This document shows, one piece after another, positions 50,033-60,977 of a stretch of DNA of 64,000 bases. This stretch comes from Chondrilla cf. caribensis (lineage: Eukaryota > Porifera > Demospongiae > Chondrillida > Chondrillidae): positions 1,256,416-1,320,415 of the forward strand of contig OZ026558.1 of NCBI GenBank assembly GCA_964020155.1. Direction: 5' to 3'. The notes under the pieces are model-generated. The model did not search any database, was not told the DNA's origin, and worked only from the letters and a program-made list of their open reading frames with translations. The position numbers were made by a program, and so were the translations under genes. Each line of letters starts with the position of its first letter. The first letter of the stretch is position 1.

Positions 50033-53000
50033 CTCTGAGCTGTCTCCACAGCCTGCTCCCAGTCTCTCATAGCCACCTGTACCTTCATCTTCTCCAGAAA
50101 GGCAGGAAGGAAGCTCTGGTAAGTCACAATGGCCTCGTTCAGAGAATCCAGTGCTCCACTGAATGCATGCCGGTCCATCAAATACCGTGCACGACCCAAC
50201 AGGGCTTCAATGGGCTTGGGATGGTCCGTTCTGAGATACAGACCAATACTCCAGGATAATACGTACTATCAGTACAATGCATAATACAGTATAGGCATAC
50301 ACATGTATACGTATGTAGTAGTTATGTCCTTCGTAGATGTGCTGCAGCGGATATATAGTGCCTGATTGAATTCCGAGGGCGAAGCCTGAGGAATTCAATT
50401 AGGCACTATATCCACTGCAGCACATCTAGGAAGGACATAACTAACTTGTATCCTTTCAAACTGCTGCTGTGTGTCGATCTGTTCGATGGATTCCGCCGAA
50501 TGTGTCGATCCTTTTTAGTTTTATAGACCAAATTACAGATTGGAATAATTTTCAACCAACAGAGGAGTTAAAAGCCCAGTTTTTGAACGTTTTCGAGGAC
50601 GAATTTCGCCCTGCATGTATATAGATACGAGGAACAGCCTCCACTCCCACGCTGCCAAAAGGACGATAAGGAGAACATATCTACTGTAGAATGACGCTTC
50701 CCTAACAACTTAGTTACTACTAACGATTTACAGAAACTCCTCTTAGTCTTTAGTAAGACTACTGTACTTTCAACTGTTGTGACGCTGTAACTTGAATAAA
50801 TCGCTACGCTGTGATTATTTTCGGCAAACATATCTCCTGTAGAAGAATAACTAACGATTTTAAGAAACTTTACTAAGACTACTGGTGTGACGCTACCATT
50901 ATTGTCAGCAGGTGCAATGGTCTAGCTAAGTGACATTAATTAATTGATCGATTGCTATGGTAACTAAATGACGTTAATCAATTGATCAGCAAGTGTGCAC
51001 ATATCGCATATATGTGCACACTTTTGCCTTTGATACGCCTACGCAAAAGGATACAAGTACTCATATGCATACACAAGTGTACACAACTGCACATATATAC
51101 ATACATGCACACACGCATGCACACACATACTCACAAACACACAAACCTACCACACATACACATGCAACACACATGCATGCACGCACGCACGCACACACAC
51201 ACTTGTACCTACGTATGTAGATACATACATAGTGTACACACTACCACAACAAATTCACTTGTTTAGTACTTCCTCAAAGAACTTGATAGCCTTTTTGGAA
51301 TAATTCTCTTTGGCAGAGGTGAGATCAATCCAAGCTCTCAGCAGCAACCCATCGACCGAGCCAGGAGCAATCTTCAAGACTTTGTCCACGTACTCCCGAG
51401 CCTTGTCATTCCTCCCAATGTGCCACAGAACCATTGCAGCATAATACAATGCCTACAAGAATGTATACAGTCATACATAAGCATTGATGAACATATGTAC
51501 GTACCTACATAGCAGTTGCATATTATGCACATATGTAAATACACACGTATGACTGTACATGCAATCAGTCTCCCAACAGAATATCATGTAATTGGAATGA
51601 ATGAACACATTCAGCATAAACAACCATCATCCTTTTGTAACATGTGGTATGCTGCGTAGGCGACTTCAAAGGAAAAGTAGTTTCCGATGTACGCACACTT
51701 CATTTGATGTTGCATTGGACAATTGGTTTCCTATTCACACATCTACTAATCATTGCTCAATCAAAGGTGCACTCATGCAACATACCACAGAATAGCTAAA
51801 GTACCTCTGGAGAAGCTGTAGAGGATACAGAACCTTTGTCTAATTGACACCTCGGGCTTCGCCCTCGGTATCAATTAGGCAAAGGTGTCTGTATGCATAT
51901 CCGCTACAGCTTCTCCAGAGGTACTTTAGCTATTACATGTATGTACATGTACGCATATGTATGTGAAGGCATGCTTCAAACATAATAAACAACTTCATAC
52001 TTAGTCTAACTACCTACAGTGAATTCTCGTTAATCCACCACTGCTTTATCTGCCAAACGTTATAATCTGCCACAATTTTCCAGTACAAATATTGATAATT
52101 TACAAGTACCAATGAATATCCAGTTAATCCACCAAACTCATTAATCCACCATATTCCTTGAAAACGCATTGTGGCGGATTAACAAGTATTCACTATACAC
52201 GTAATATGTACATAAAATACGTACAGTGAACACTTGTTAATCTGCTGCAACTCATTTTCAAAGATTATGGTGGATTAACAAGTTTGGCGGATTAACTAGA
52301 TATTCATTGGTACCTGTACATTATATTGATACTGAGGAATTGTGGTGGATTAAAAGGTTTGGAGGATAGAGCGGTGGCGGATTAACGAGAATTCACTGTA
52401 CATATGTAGATTCCTGCTACATATGTACGTATTTTATAACGTGGAAAAAAATCACTGCAAAAAAGCATATGTACGTATAAAAGGCAGTCACATGTTGACA
52501 CCATCCTAACCTTTTCACCACAAGACTGCCTTTGGGTTCGAACTTGAGACTCCAAACTCTTCACTGCATCTCTATCTGTACACGTGTGTATGACAGACAC
52601 ACAGTGATTAAGACTCAAAGCAGTGGCGAAGACAACAGTAGACACAATACAATGGGCTGCAACACTAGCAAACACAATAGTACACACAACCATAATACAG
52701 TGGACCCCAACACTAGTAAACACAATAGTACACACAATACAGTGGACCTCAACACTAGTAAACACAATAGTACACACAATAGTACACACAATACAGTGGA
52801 CCCCAACACTAGTAAACACAATAGTACACACAATAGTACACACAATACAGTGGACCCCAAAACTAGTAAACACAGTACACACAATACAGTGGACCTCAAC
52901 TATTTTGGACGAGTAGTTCACAAACATGCAGAGAGAACGGTACTGATCAACTTACCGACTATTTTACACTTCTTGTGAGCATGGACAAGGAGTAGCGGAG

Positions 53001-53364
53001 CGCACACAACGAGATCTCTCTTATCCAAAAGGTTTTCCAACTCCCTCATCCCTTCCGGGAGATTATCTGATGAAGAAAAACAAGTAGTCAGTCAAAAACA
53101 CATTTCATTCAAACTAGATGAAGTGCACTTTCTATACCTTCCATGATAAGCCCGAACGACTTCCAGAAAAGCAGCACTGGATCCGAACCATACTTTTTGA
53201 TGGCTTCTAAGACAACAGTCTGCACGTGTCTGTACAGACATTCCCTTGAATAGTAATTTATGCTTGCCTGAGAAGAAAGCAACAAAATTCCGGGTTTTTA
53301 CGAAAAACAAGACTAAACGTAGACCATCGTAACTTACAACGAACAACTGATCGCTACCGGCCAT
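50033..53364 (-). CDS. TTC21B/IFT139-like gene, 5' part (copy 4, exons 1-6 all open)
   Basis: On the - strand: exon 1 at 53338-53364 (MAGSDQLFV), exon 2 at 53138-53267, exon 3 at 52956-53066, exon 4 at 52511-52575, exon 5 at 51259-51452 and exon 6 at 50033-50230. All joins keep frame (phases 0, 1, 1, 0, 2), giving about 242 codons. Key stretches: [102 protein letters not shown]. Order and spacing match the N-terminal TPR region of TTC21B/IFT139 (IFT-A retrograde ciliary transport), which is about 1300 residues in animals, so this is a fifth of the protein. No exon 7 is seen before G7. It is either a truncated duplicate or could encode a short TPR protein. It is tail-to-tail with G7. Confidence 0.75.
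50318..51057. mobile_element. 740-bp insertion with a terminal foldback
   Basis: Copies 2, 3 and 5 have 'gtatacgtatgta' joined directly to 'ctcatatgtatacac' or similar; here about 740 bp intervene. The left end is an imperfect palindrome (50318-50443) with arms 'tagttatgtcct...attgaattcc' and a loop 'gagggcgaagcctga'. 'cttgtatccttt' (50444) and 'aaaggatacaag' (51045) form an outer inverted pair. GTA flanks both ends. No convincing gene inside. Confidence 0.55.
51106..51202. repeat. Compound (AC)n tract
   Basis: AC repeats with GCATGCAC, ACAAAC and ACGC variants, in TTC21B-like intron 5. The homologous tract in copy 5 is at 59629-59722. Confidence 0.85.
51645..51934. mobile_element. 290-bp foldback element in TTC21B-like intron 4
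   Basis: ACATG flanks both sides (51640-51644 and 51935-51939); copy 5 shows the empty site ('ccttttgtaacatgcatgtac'). Right half (51793-51932) is a long palindrome with arms TAGCTAAAGTACCTCTGGAG... and loop 'cctcgggcttcgccctcgg'. The left half has its own inverted pair TGGTATGCTGC / GCAACATACCA. The loop resembles that of the 50318 foldback. Confidence 0.7.
52015..52197. mobile_element. Pogo-like MITE, element A
   Basis: Ends TACAGTGAATTCTCGTTAAT and GGATTAACAAGTATTCACTATA region; internal 'taatccacca' repeats. Same family as element B. Present also at 60204-60395, absent from copies 2 and 3. Confidence 0.65.
52222..52400. mobile_element. Pogo-like MITE, element B
   Basis: 179 bp, ends TACAGTGAACACTTGTTAAT and ATTAACGAGAATTCACTGTA. 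Nearly identical to 29498-29676, at the same intronic position, so it predates duplication of the TTC21B-like fragment. Confidence 0.65.
52626..52900. repeat. 42-bp-type minisatellite
   Basis: Six or more units in TTC21B-like intron 3; some have the 'agtacacaca' part doubled, giving 54-bp units (also a multiple of three). Confidence 0.9.
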
Positions 53365-53392
53365 TTTTAGCTAGCCCTAATAAAAAAACCCG

Positions 53393-53406
53393 GTTGCTAT
53401 GGAAAT
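53393..53406 (-). promoter_or_regulatory. X-box-like RFX site of TTC21B copy 4
   Basis: GTTGCTATGGAAAT, 29 bp upstream of the exon 1 ATG at 53364. CACGTG and CTCGCGCCATT follow within 30 bp. Confidence 0.6.
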
Positions 53407-53978
53407 CACGTGACCTCATCAACTCGCGCCATTCCCGACGTATGATGTATTAAACTCAATTTTGTCATCCGTTTTGTGTCATTTATCCGTTAATTCTTCA
53501 TTCGTGATGAGTAAACAAACTAGTGAATGTATCATGCATACAATACCATGACAGTAGAATCGAAATGATTCAAAATGGAATTATAAATATTATTATTAAA
53601 AATATATGATTTATGTAATAATAATATGAAATGGAGACTCCATAGTAGCAATGACAAAGTGTGCACATAATATATAATATCTAGTAGATTTTCATTACAT
53701 CACAATATTAAGCTTAGGCTCTATAGCTAGCAATTAATTAGTATGACAATGTACAGTATATTTGTTTCCTATGAATTTTTCTGAAATGATCAGTAAATAT
53801 AATATAGTAATTATAGTAATGATCCATTTCAAAACTATACCAATAATTGAAACCTATGTAACTTGTGCTTTAGATATATAATACCATGAATTCAAAGTTT
53901 GTGTGGTGAGTTGCCAAGGCGATTGATGTTCTTATCTCCACTGTGCTGAACCACTAGGATTTGAATGGTACAACTCAC

Positions 53979-54005
53979 AATGAACAATTGATCGCTGCCG
54001 GCCAT
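53979..54005 (-). pseudogene. Isolated TTC21B/IFT139-like exon 1
   Basis: Encodes MAGSDQLFI followed by donor GTGAGT, with its own X-box at 54034-54047. Exon 2 is missing; downstream (lower coordinates) is spacer sequence. It lies ~640 bp upstream of copy 4's exon 1 in the same orientation, so the promoter and first exon were duplicated on their own. Confidence 0.7.
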
Positions 54006-54033
54006 TTTTAGCTAGCCCTAATAAAAATGGCCG

Positions 54034-54047
54034 GTTGCTATGGAAAT
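54034..54047 (-). promoter_or_regulatory. X-box-like RFX site of the isolated exon 1
   Basis: GTTGCTATGGAAAT, 29 bp upstream of the ATG at 54005. The E-box-like site here is CACATG instead of CACGTG. Confidence 0.55.
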
Positions 54048-54335
54048 CACATGACCTCATCAACTCGCACCATCTCCTACATATTATGTATCCGCATTGT
54101 GTCATAATATATCTGTTAATTCTTCATTCGTGATGAGGAGAGCTAGTCAACCATTAATGTTATTCGCTGGAAAAGAAAACAAACTAGTGAATGCATCATG
54201 TATACAATACCATGTAGAATTGATCGCTAAATAATTCGAAATGAAATAAAAATAATATTATTATGAATATATAAAAATATATAATTTATGTATTATGAGA
54301 CTCCATAGTAGTAATGACAAAGTGTGCACATAATA

Positions 54336-54513
54336 CATAGGCGGCGGAACAGGGGGGGCCAGAGGGGCCATGGCCCCCCCACTTATCACAAAGGTGAAGC
54401 CAAGAATGTCTATGTAGAGTATTGCATGTATGGACACAATTGCAATATTAATCATGAGTTCAGCACCATGGCATTTAGGCCCCCCCACTTGCCAAACCAT
54501 TCCTCCGCCTATG
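54336..54513. mobile_element. 178-bp TIR element, CATAGGCGG family
   Basis: Ends CATAGGCGGCGGAAC and TTCCTCCGCCTATG, with perfect 5-bp duplication TAATA (54331-54335, 54514-54518). Next to the ends lie 'ggggggccagaggggccatggccccccc' and 'ggcccccccacttg', an unusual G/C run for this window. Confidence 0.85.
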
Positions 54514-54518
54514 TAATA

Positions 54519-55405
54519 TATAGTAGATTTTCATTACATCACAATATTGAGCTCTAGCAATTAAATACCATGACAATGTGTAGGGTATTTAATGTTTCAT
54601 ATCATGATCAACTTTTCTGAAATGATCAGTATAATAGTAATGGTCCATTTCAAAACAATACCAATAATTGAAGCCTATGTAACTTGTGTTTAGGTATAAT
54701 AATCATGAATTCAAAGTTTGTGTGGTGAGTTGCCATGGCGATGTTCTTATCTCCACTGTGCTGAACCACTAGGATTTGAATGGGTGCATACACACTTATA
54801 CCCCTAGAGTAGCATGACATCGATGAATGTAATTCGGAAAAGGTTCTTCTCCTAAGAGATGACAAAGTGATTCAAGTGTGGGGGTGGCAGCGTCATTAAT
54901 TCTTTCAACTCAAATTACCTCAGTATATTGTAAAAAATTATACGTGAGACCTTTTACTTCAACATAATGATATTATTATACATAACACGATATTACGTAT
55001 GTAACATAAAACACATTGTGTCAAGGACTCACTGAAATTATGTCAATTTTAGGTCATCACGTTTTACTGCATATAGATGGATATGGATACGTGTGGTATG
55101 ATTCGAAGTTTCAAATGGAATGACTTAGCATGCCAGACTACAATCAATATGACAGCAATACAGATATTAGGTGTGTGAATCCAAATATGTAATTGGATTC
55201 TGGCTAAGTCATTCTTCCACTAAATAGATTAGGTGAACTTTGAAATGCATGAAAAATCACTAGTTCACCGTTATATCTGAATTTTAGTGTGGAGAAAATA
55301 AACAGAAGAGTGACCCTTTAAAAACAAAGGTGTGTGAGTTTCGAGCCACTTGTGAGAAAGAGCTGTCAAAATGTACTTCATCATTTCAATAATATTTCTA
55401 TCTCA
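54519..55405. other. Spacer and type A flank before G8
   Basis: No gene. About 54790-54920 is a diverged 'cttccgg' MITE relative. From about 55000 the type A flank of G8 matches that of G1 more closely than others, with the CTTTAAAA box at about 55316. Confidence 0.5.
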
Positions 55406-58383
55406 ATGTGTGGAGTAGTGACTGTGCTTGTGGTGATACTGTGTGAAGCTGAAGCAAACACAACTGTGAACAACTGTGTTTCTGACTATGAGGAGTTTGA
55501 GGAAAAGACCTTCAGCAATAAAGGGAATAGATACAAGTTGTATGATGTATTCTACCCACCAAATGGACACCTACCATATGCAGTGGAGGTGACTTATCAA
55601 GCAGTGTTACCGAATGGAACAGAGTATAACATAACAATTTATGATGGTTATTGTACCATTGCTAAGTGGAGGTGGATCTCTTCACCACTTTTTCTGTTTG
55701 TTGAACCAGGAATCTGGAATGGTATAGTTTTGAACACCCTTAACTACTTCACACCATGGACCACTCCTTCAGTTATTCTCCGTGTACCCTATCCATGTAC
55801 AAACACTACTGTGGATGTTCTGGCTAGAATGACTAGTTTGGTGAGTTTGGTTTCAAATACACAGTCTCAATTGAGGATTGCATTTTAGGTGGATTTATAG
55901 TGGTCCCATTTACACTAGAGTAATCTTATTAATAAAGAGAATCCGCTAAACAGCTTCTGTAACTGGTTTAACTAAACTGGTTTGTTGAGTTTACATACAC
56001 TATGAATATTCGGTTTACAAGGTGATTTACACTTCCACAAAATTTAATGTGAATGCTTGGACAATATAATCTGGTTTTCACAAATTTTCTCCTAATACTG
56101 AAGTTTCAGATTTAAAATATACTGTAATGTCCAAAATTCCCATGAGATGTGAATTTTGTGAATCGTTTGATTCAGGACTGTTAGCGGTTTTATTATAGCA
56201 AATACGTAGTTCCAGGGCAGATCCAGGGCCCTTATATGTTACAAATGGTGACAGAACAGCAATTGTATTGAGACAAGGTGCTGGCAATTCTGATTCTACC
56301 TTGGTAAGGCCCTTGCTTCTTCCCGAGTTGCTTCTTGGAATTTTTCACAACTTTGAGCAGCTCAAACAACAGCTTGGAATATAGTTAGGCAATGACCTTT
56401 GACTTTAGAATGAAGGGGCCTGAAATAATCCTTGATATTCTAGGATATCTTGGCAAGCTTCAACTACAGGTTGTTTTCAATTATAATGACAATCATCCTT
56501 GCATCCTGGTGGCCTGATATAAACGGAAGCCATTTTATATCTACCCACGTTAGATATAAATATGTAATTCACCTCAGTTGCAAAATTTGCAAACATTACA
56601 TCCCGTAAAAATTCCGGACAGTGTGCTATGCACAATATCTAGCTATTCTTCATACTTAAAGGGTTAGCCGACAACTGAATACCTTTATACTGATCTTTTA
56701 TAGTAGAAAGAGAATTTATTAATTTCAAATTTTGAAAAGATCACATTTGCTGTCATACTCATGATACAACTTTAATGAGTCTACCATGATAAATAGAAGT
56801 CTTAGATTACAAAGTGTGATAATATACTTGAATGTTCAACTTTTAAAGTGATTCAATATACATGTACCAATAATGTTTACACTTGAAGTGACTTCAAACC
56901 ACCTTCATAGGTGTTTTACCTATTACGTCTATTTCATAAGCACTTTTAAATTAGCACTGTGACATTTAAACACTCACGAGTCAAAGGAATTGGAGTTCAA
57001 AGTGCATTCATGAACCACATGAAAGCTTTAATGATAAGGGGGCTACTGGCATGAAATTACATTTGGCATTTTGGCAGCCAGTCATAGAATGTTGCTACAT
57101 TTTAATTTGTCACATTATTACTAACTAACTAACAAGTGTTATATGTATCAAATTAAAACTCTCATGGATTCAAATTTTGTCCTTACACAGTCTGGTAGAA
57201 TGACCAAATTCCCAGGTATATACACATGATATGTGCTCAGTAATATCGAATAAATTCATAAATTACTTTTAAACACACTTAAATGTACATAATGAATGTT
57301 ACAATGTATATTTAATTCATTGCCATTCTACAGATTAACAAATATTCTCTCGGGGAACAGGGCAGTAAAACACCCTCTGGGAATGTAGTCAGTGACTGCA
57401 ATGGAAAACAAATTGTTTACATTCCCTTAATAAGCTTTGCAATTCCGTCTCATTCTATCAAATATGGTGGGGTTTCTGCACTCCTTGTAGGAGGACTCTT
57501 TGCTTTAATCTTGGCCATTGTAGGCTCTTTGATAGTACTAAAGTGGCATTTGGAGGACAGAGTCAAGTTGAGCTACACATATTCCTACAACCACTATGGA
57601 TTCTGGTGGGGAGTGACTATCCTTGTGTCAATTACACATTCATTGATTCTACTCTCAGACCTGCATCAACTGATTAAACTCCATAATGAATACGCATCAA
57701 TCCTTGTTTACTCCTTTGCTGCAGCTTTCTTATTACTGTGTGTTCTTCAAGGTGTACCCATTGCCATATACTTTGTCTACAAGACCAAACAGCCACCAGC
57801 TATTCCCTACATTCTAATGATACCAGTCACTGTACTGTTCTGTTGCTGTAATACAAAACGTGCCAAGTTACTAGTGTTCGGGATGGCACTGTGGATTAAC
57901 CTGGTTGCTCTACCTGTTACAGCTGTTCATGGTGCAGCAATACTACTTACAGTGATAGTGGAACCATTTGCTGTCATCACAAATACCCTAGTCCTAGTAC
58001 TCCTCCTCTTCTGTCTCACTAACATATTTGCCTTATCCTTCACAATTTCTGCCTATATCTTCACTCGCAAACATCAGAGACCACAAGGAGAAGGGACCAC
58101 CATGCTACGTGCCGTCATACTTATCCCCTTACTAGTTGTGGTTGGCTGCATCAGCCTTTTTATTGGTATTATGGGCTATTTGGTCAATGCGGACACCAAA
58201 CAAGGAAGTTTTGTATCATTGGTCAGTTCTGCCTCTGTTCCATTCGTTCTAGGATTAGTTACATTTGGTCTCAAGAGGCTCATATCAGAATGGCTGGATA
58301 AGGCTCCAAACCCTAATCCTCTGGTTGGGGAAGATTCAGCTAGAGTGGAACTGCTACAATCAGAGTCAATGCTTGTTCCATAA
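55406..58383 (+). CDS. G8: two-exon multipass receptor-like protein, array family
   Basis: Exon 1 is 55406-55840 (145 codons) and exon 2 is 57334-58383 (349 codons plus stop), giving 494 aa. The intron is 1493 bp and like that of G1. The conserved upstream ATG (55371) is out of frame because of about 17 extra bases ('taatatttctatctcaa'), and its frame meets TAG after 15 codons. I therefore start at the second ATG, giving MCGVVTVLVVILCEAEA, still a plausible but short signal peptide. Differences: GIVLNTLNYFTPWTTP in the variable window, loop SDLHQLIKLHNEYASILVYS, LLLCVLQGVPIA in TM3 (shared with the 1.2-kb pseudogene), SEWLDKAPNPNP. It ends ESMLVP. Splicing around the insertion is an alternative. 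Confidence 0.8.
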
Positions 58384-58666
58384 CACCAACACTCATTGTA
58401 CACAATACGTACATGTAATGCACATGCTCAGTATTACCTCAATGCATCCATTACTTGATATGCACTTTCTGACACACATACATACATACACACATACTGT
58501 AAGAGTTTTTATTGGTATGTACTATAGGAGATTGGTGTGTAAATTGGTCATAAATAACACAGAAATTCATAGTTTTGGTTAACTTCTTGCTGATATTTTT
58601 GTATCCTTACAATACATTTATCAAAAATAACATGCTTGTGCTGAAGTAATGCAATTGCATGCATGT

Positions 58667-58735
<69 letters not shown>

Positions 58736-59296
58736 CACACATACACACACACATTTGGGATTAACCATGAACTTCTAATACAGATGTGTACAGTACATGG
58801 GCACTAAAATAGAATTATTAATTATTATGAAACTAATATGATAAAACCAACCATAATTTGACCAAGAAAACCATATTTTATGCACGTACATGTGTAAGTC
58901 CACAGTGATTAGCTTCACATTATATGACAACACTGGAATAATGTACTTGGGACACTAAACTAATACACAGTACAGTAACAAGCAAATTCAGTAAGATTAG
59001 GATTATATGGTCTTTGTCTCAGAATATGTACAGTATGTATTAATTTTGGTTCAATCATTATTTTTGGCATCATTAGCCTTTTTATCCACAATATTTATGA
59101 TATAGAAGGAAATTTTATTCTACTTTAATTCTCAGATAATGCCAGCCCCTTCAATAGAAAGGGTAGGCAAATATACGTATATTATCATAATCACCATTTT
59201 GTGGGAGCTTCCAGATGGTAGTTTTATTGATAATATTGGAATTGATGAGAGGAATTTATGATACTAATGTAACATGTGCCACACTGCATGTCGCAC
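58384..59296. other. Spacer between G8 and TTC21B copy 5
   Basis: No gene seen. A shortened 3' flank, an AC tract at 58669-58753, and the block common to TTC21B-like copies. Confidence 0.5.
58669..58753. repeat. (AC)n microsatellite
   Basis: About 85 bp; here the left flank differs ('gcaattgcatgcatgtgtac'), because the tract follows the 3' flank directly after a deletion. Confidence 0.95.
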
Positions 59297-59628
59297 CTCT
59301 GAGCTGTCTCCACAGCCTGCTCCCAGTCTCTCATGGTCACCTGTACCTTCATTTTCTCCAGAAAGGCAGGAAGGAAGCTCTGGTAAGTCACAATGGCCTC
59401 GTTCAGAGAATCCAGTGCTCCACTGAATGCATGCCGGTCCATCAAATACCGTGCACGACCCAACAGGGCTTCAATGGGCTTGGGATGGTCCGTTCTGAGA
59501 TAGAGACCAATACTCCAGGATGATATGTACTATGCAGTACAATGATGCATAATACAGTATAGGCATACACATGTATACGTATGTACTCATGTACATACAC
59601 AAGTGTACACAACTGCACAGACATGTAT

Positions 59629-59641
59629 GCACGCACGCATG

Positions 59642-59696
<55 letters not shown>

Positions 59697-59722
59697 ACAC
59701 ACACACACAGACACACACACAC
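59629..59722. repeat. (AC)n microsatellite
   Basis: About 95 bp with ACGCATGC lead-in and ACAG interruptions; TTC21B-like intron 5. Confidence 0.95.
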
Positions 59723-60203
59723 TTGTACCTACATATGTACACACGTACATAGTGTACACACTACCACAACAAATTCACTTGTTTAGCACTTCCTCAAAGA
59801 ACTTGTTAGCCTTTCCTTTTTGGAATAATTTTCTTTGGCAGCGGTGAGATCAATCCAAGCTCTAAGCAGCAACCCATCGACCGACCCAGGAGCAATCTTC
59901 AAGACTTTGTCCACATACTTCCGAGCCTTGTCATTCCTCCCAATGTGCCACAGAACCATTGCCGCATAATACAGTGCCTACAAGAATGCATATATTTATA
60001 CATAAGCATTGATGAACATATGTACATGCATTCATATGAGTTTGTTACAGTCTCCCAACAGAATATAATGTAATTGGAATGAATTAACACATTCAGCATA
60101 AACAACCATTATCCTTTTGTAACATGCATGTACATATATGCATAATATGTATGTGAAGGCATGCTTCAAACACATAAACAGCTTCATAATTAGTCAAACA
60201 ATG

Positions 60204-60395
60204 TAGAGTGAATTCTCATCAATCCACCACCACCATATCTGCCAAACGTTCTAATCTGCCACAAATTCCCAGTACCAATATTAATAATGAACATGCAAGT
60301 ACCAAATTCAATGAATATCCAGTTAATCTGCCAAACTCATTAATCCACCATACTCTTTAAAACACATTGTGGCGGATTAACAAGTATACACTGTA
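60204..60395. mobile_element. Pogo-like MITE, element A
   Basis: Ends TAGAGTGAATTCTCATCAAT and GGATTAACAAGTATACACTGTA region. Same position as 52015-52197. Confidence 0.6.
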
Positions 60396-60419
60396 CACGT
60401 AACATGCACATAAAATATG

Positions 60420-60588
60420 TACAGTGAACACTGCCACAATTCGTTTTCAAAGAATATGGTGGATTAATGAGTTTGGTGGATTAACTGGATATTTATTGGT
60501 ACTTGTACATTAAATTGGTACTGAGGAATTTGGTAGAGTAAAAGGTTTAGGGGATAAAGCGGTAGTGGATTAATGAGAATTCACTGTA
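60420..60588. mobile_element. Pogo-like MITE, element B
   Basis: Ends TACAGTGAACACTG and ATTAATGAGAATTCACTGTA, with about 10 bases deleted near the left end relative to 52222-52400. Confidence 0.6.
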
Positions 60589-60775
60589 CACAAGCAGATT
60601 CCATATGTACATATAAAAGGTAGTTACACGTTGACACCATCCTAACCTTTTCACCACAAGACTGCCTTTGGGTTTGAACTTGAGACTCCAAACTCTTCAC
60701 TGCATCTCGATCTGTACACGTGTGTATGACAGACACACAGTGATTAAGGCTCAAAGCAGTGGTGAACGCAACAGT

Positions 60776-60905
60776 AGACTGGCAAACATAACAGTACACA
60801 CAATACAATGGGCTGCAACACTAGTAAATACAATAGTACACAGAATACAGTGGGCCTCAACACTAGTAAACACAATAGTACACACAATACAGTGGACCTC
60901 AATAG
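60776..60905. repeat. 42-bp-type minisatellite, about three units
   Basis: Shortest copy of the intron-3 minisatellite. Confidence 0.85.
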
Positions 60906-60977
60906 TGCAGAGAGAGCGGTACTGATCAACTTACCGACTATTTTACACTTCTTGTGAGCATGGACAAGGAGTAGCGG

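Larger units (their letters stand above)
59297..60977 (-). pseudogene. TTC21B/IFT139-like 5' fragment, copy 5 (part of exon 3, exons 4-6)
   Basis: On the - strand: the 3' part of exon 3 at 60935-60977, exon 4 at 60647-60711, exon 5 at 59779-59977 and exon 6 at 59297-59494. Exon 5 is 199 bp against 194 in copy 4: five extra bases in 'gcctttcctttttgg' shift the frame after the codons for YSKK-like sequence. Exons 1 and 2 are missing; the exon 3 fragment joins spacer module S at 60977. Not functional. Confidence 0.8.

Noticed and set aside
50568..50831. 87-codon - strand frame inside the 740-bp insertion
   Set aside because: No recognisable domain, no copy elsewhere, and composition like the surrounding DNA.
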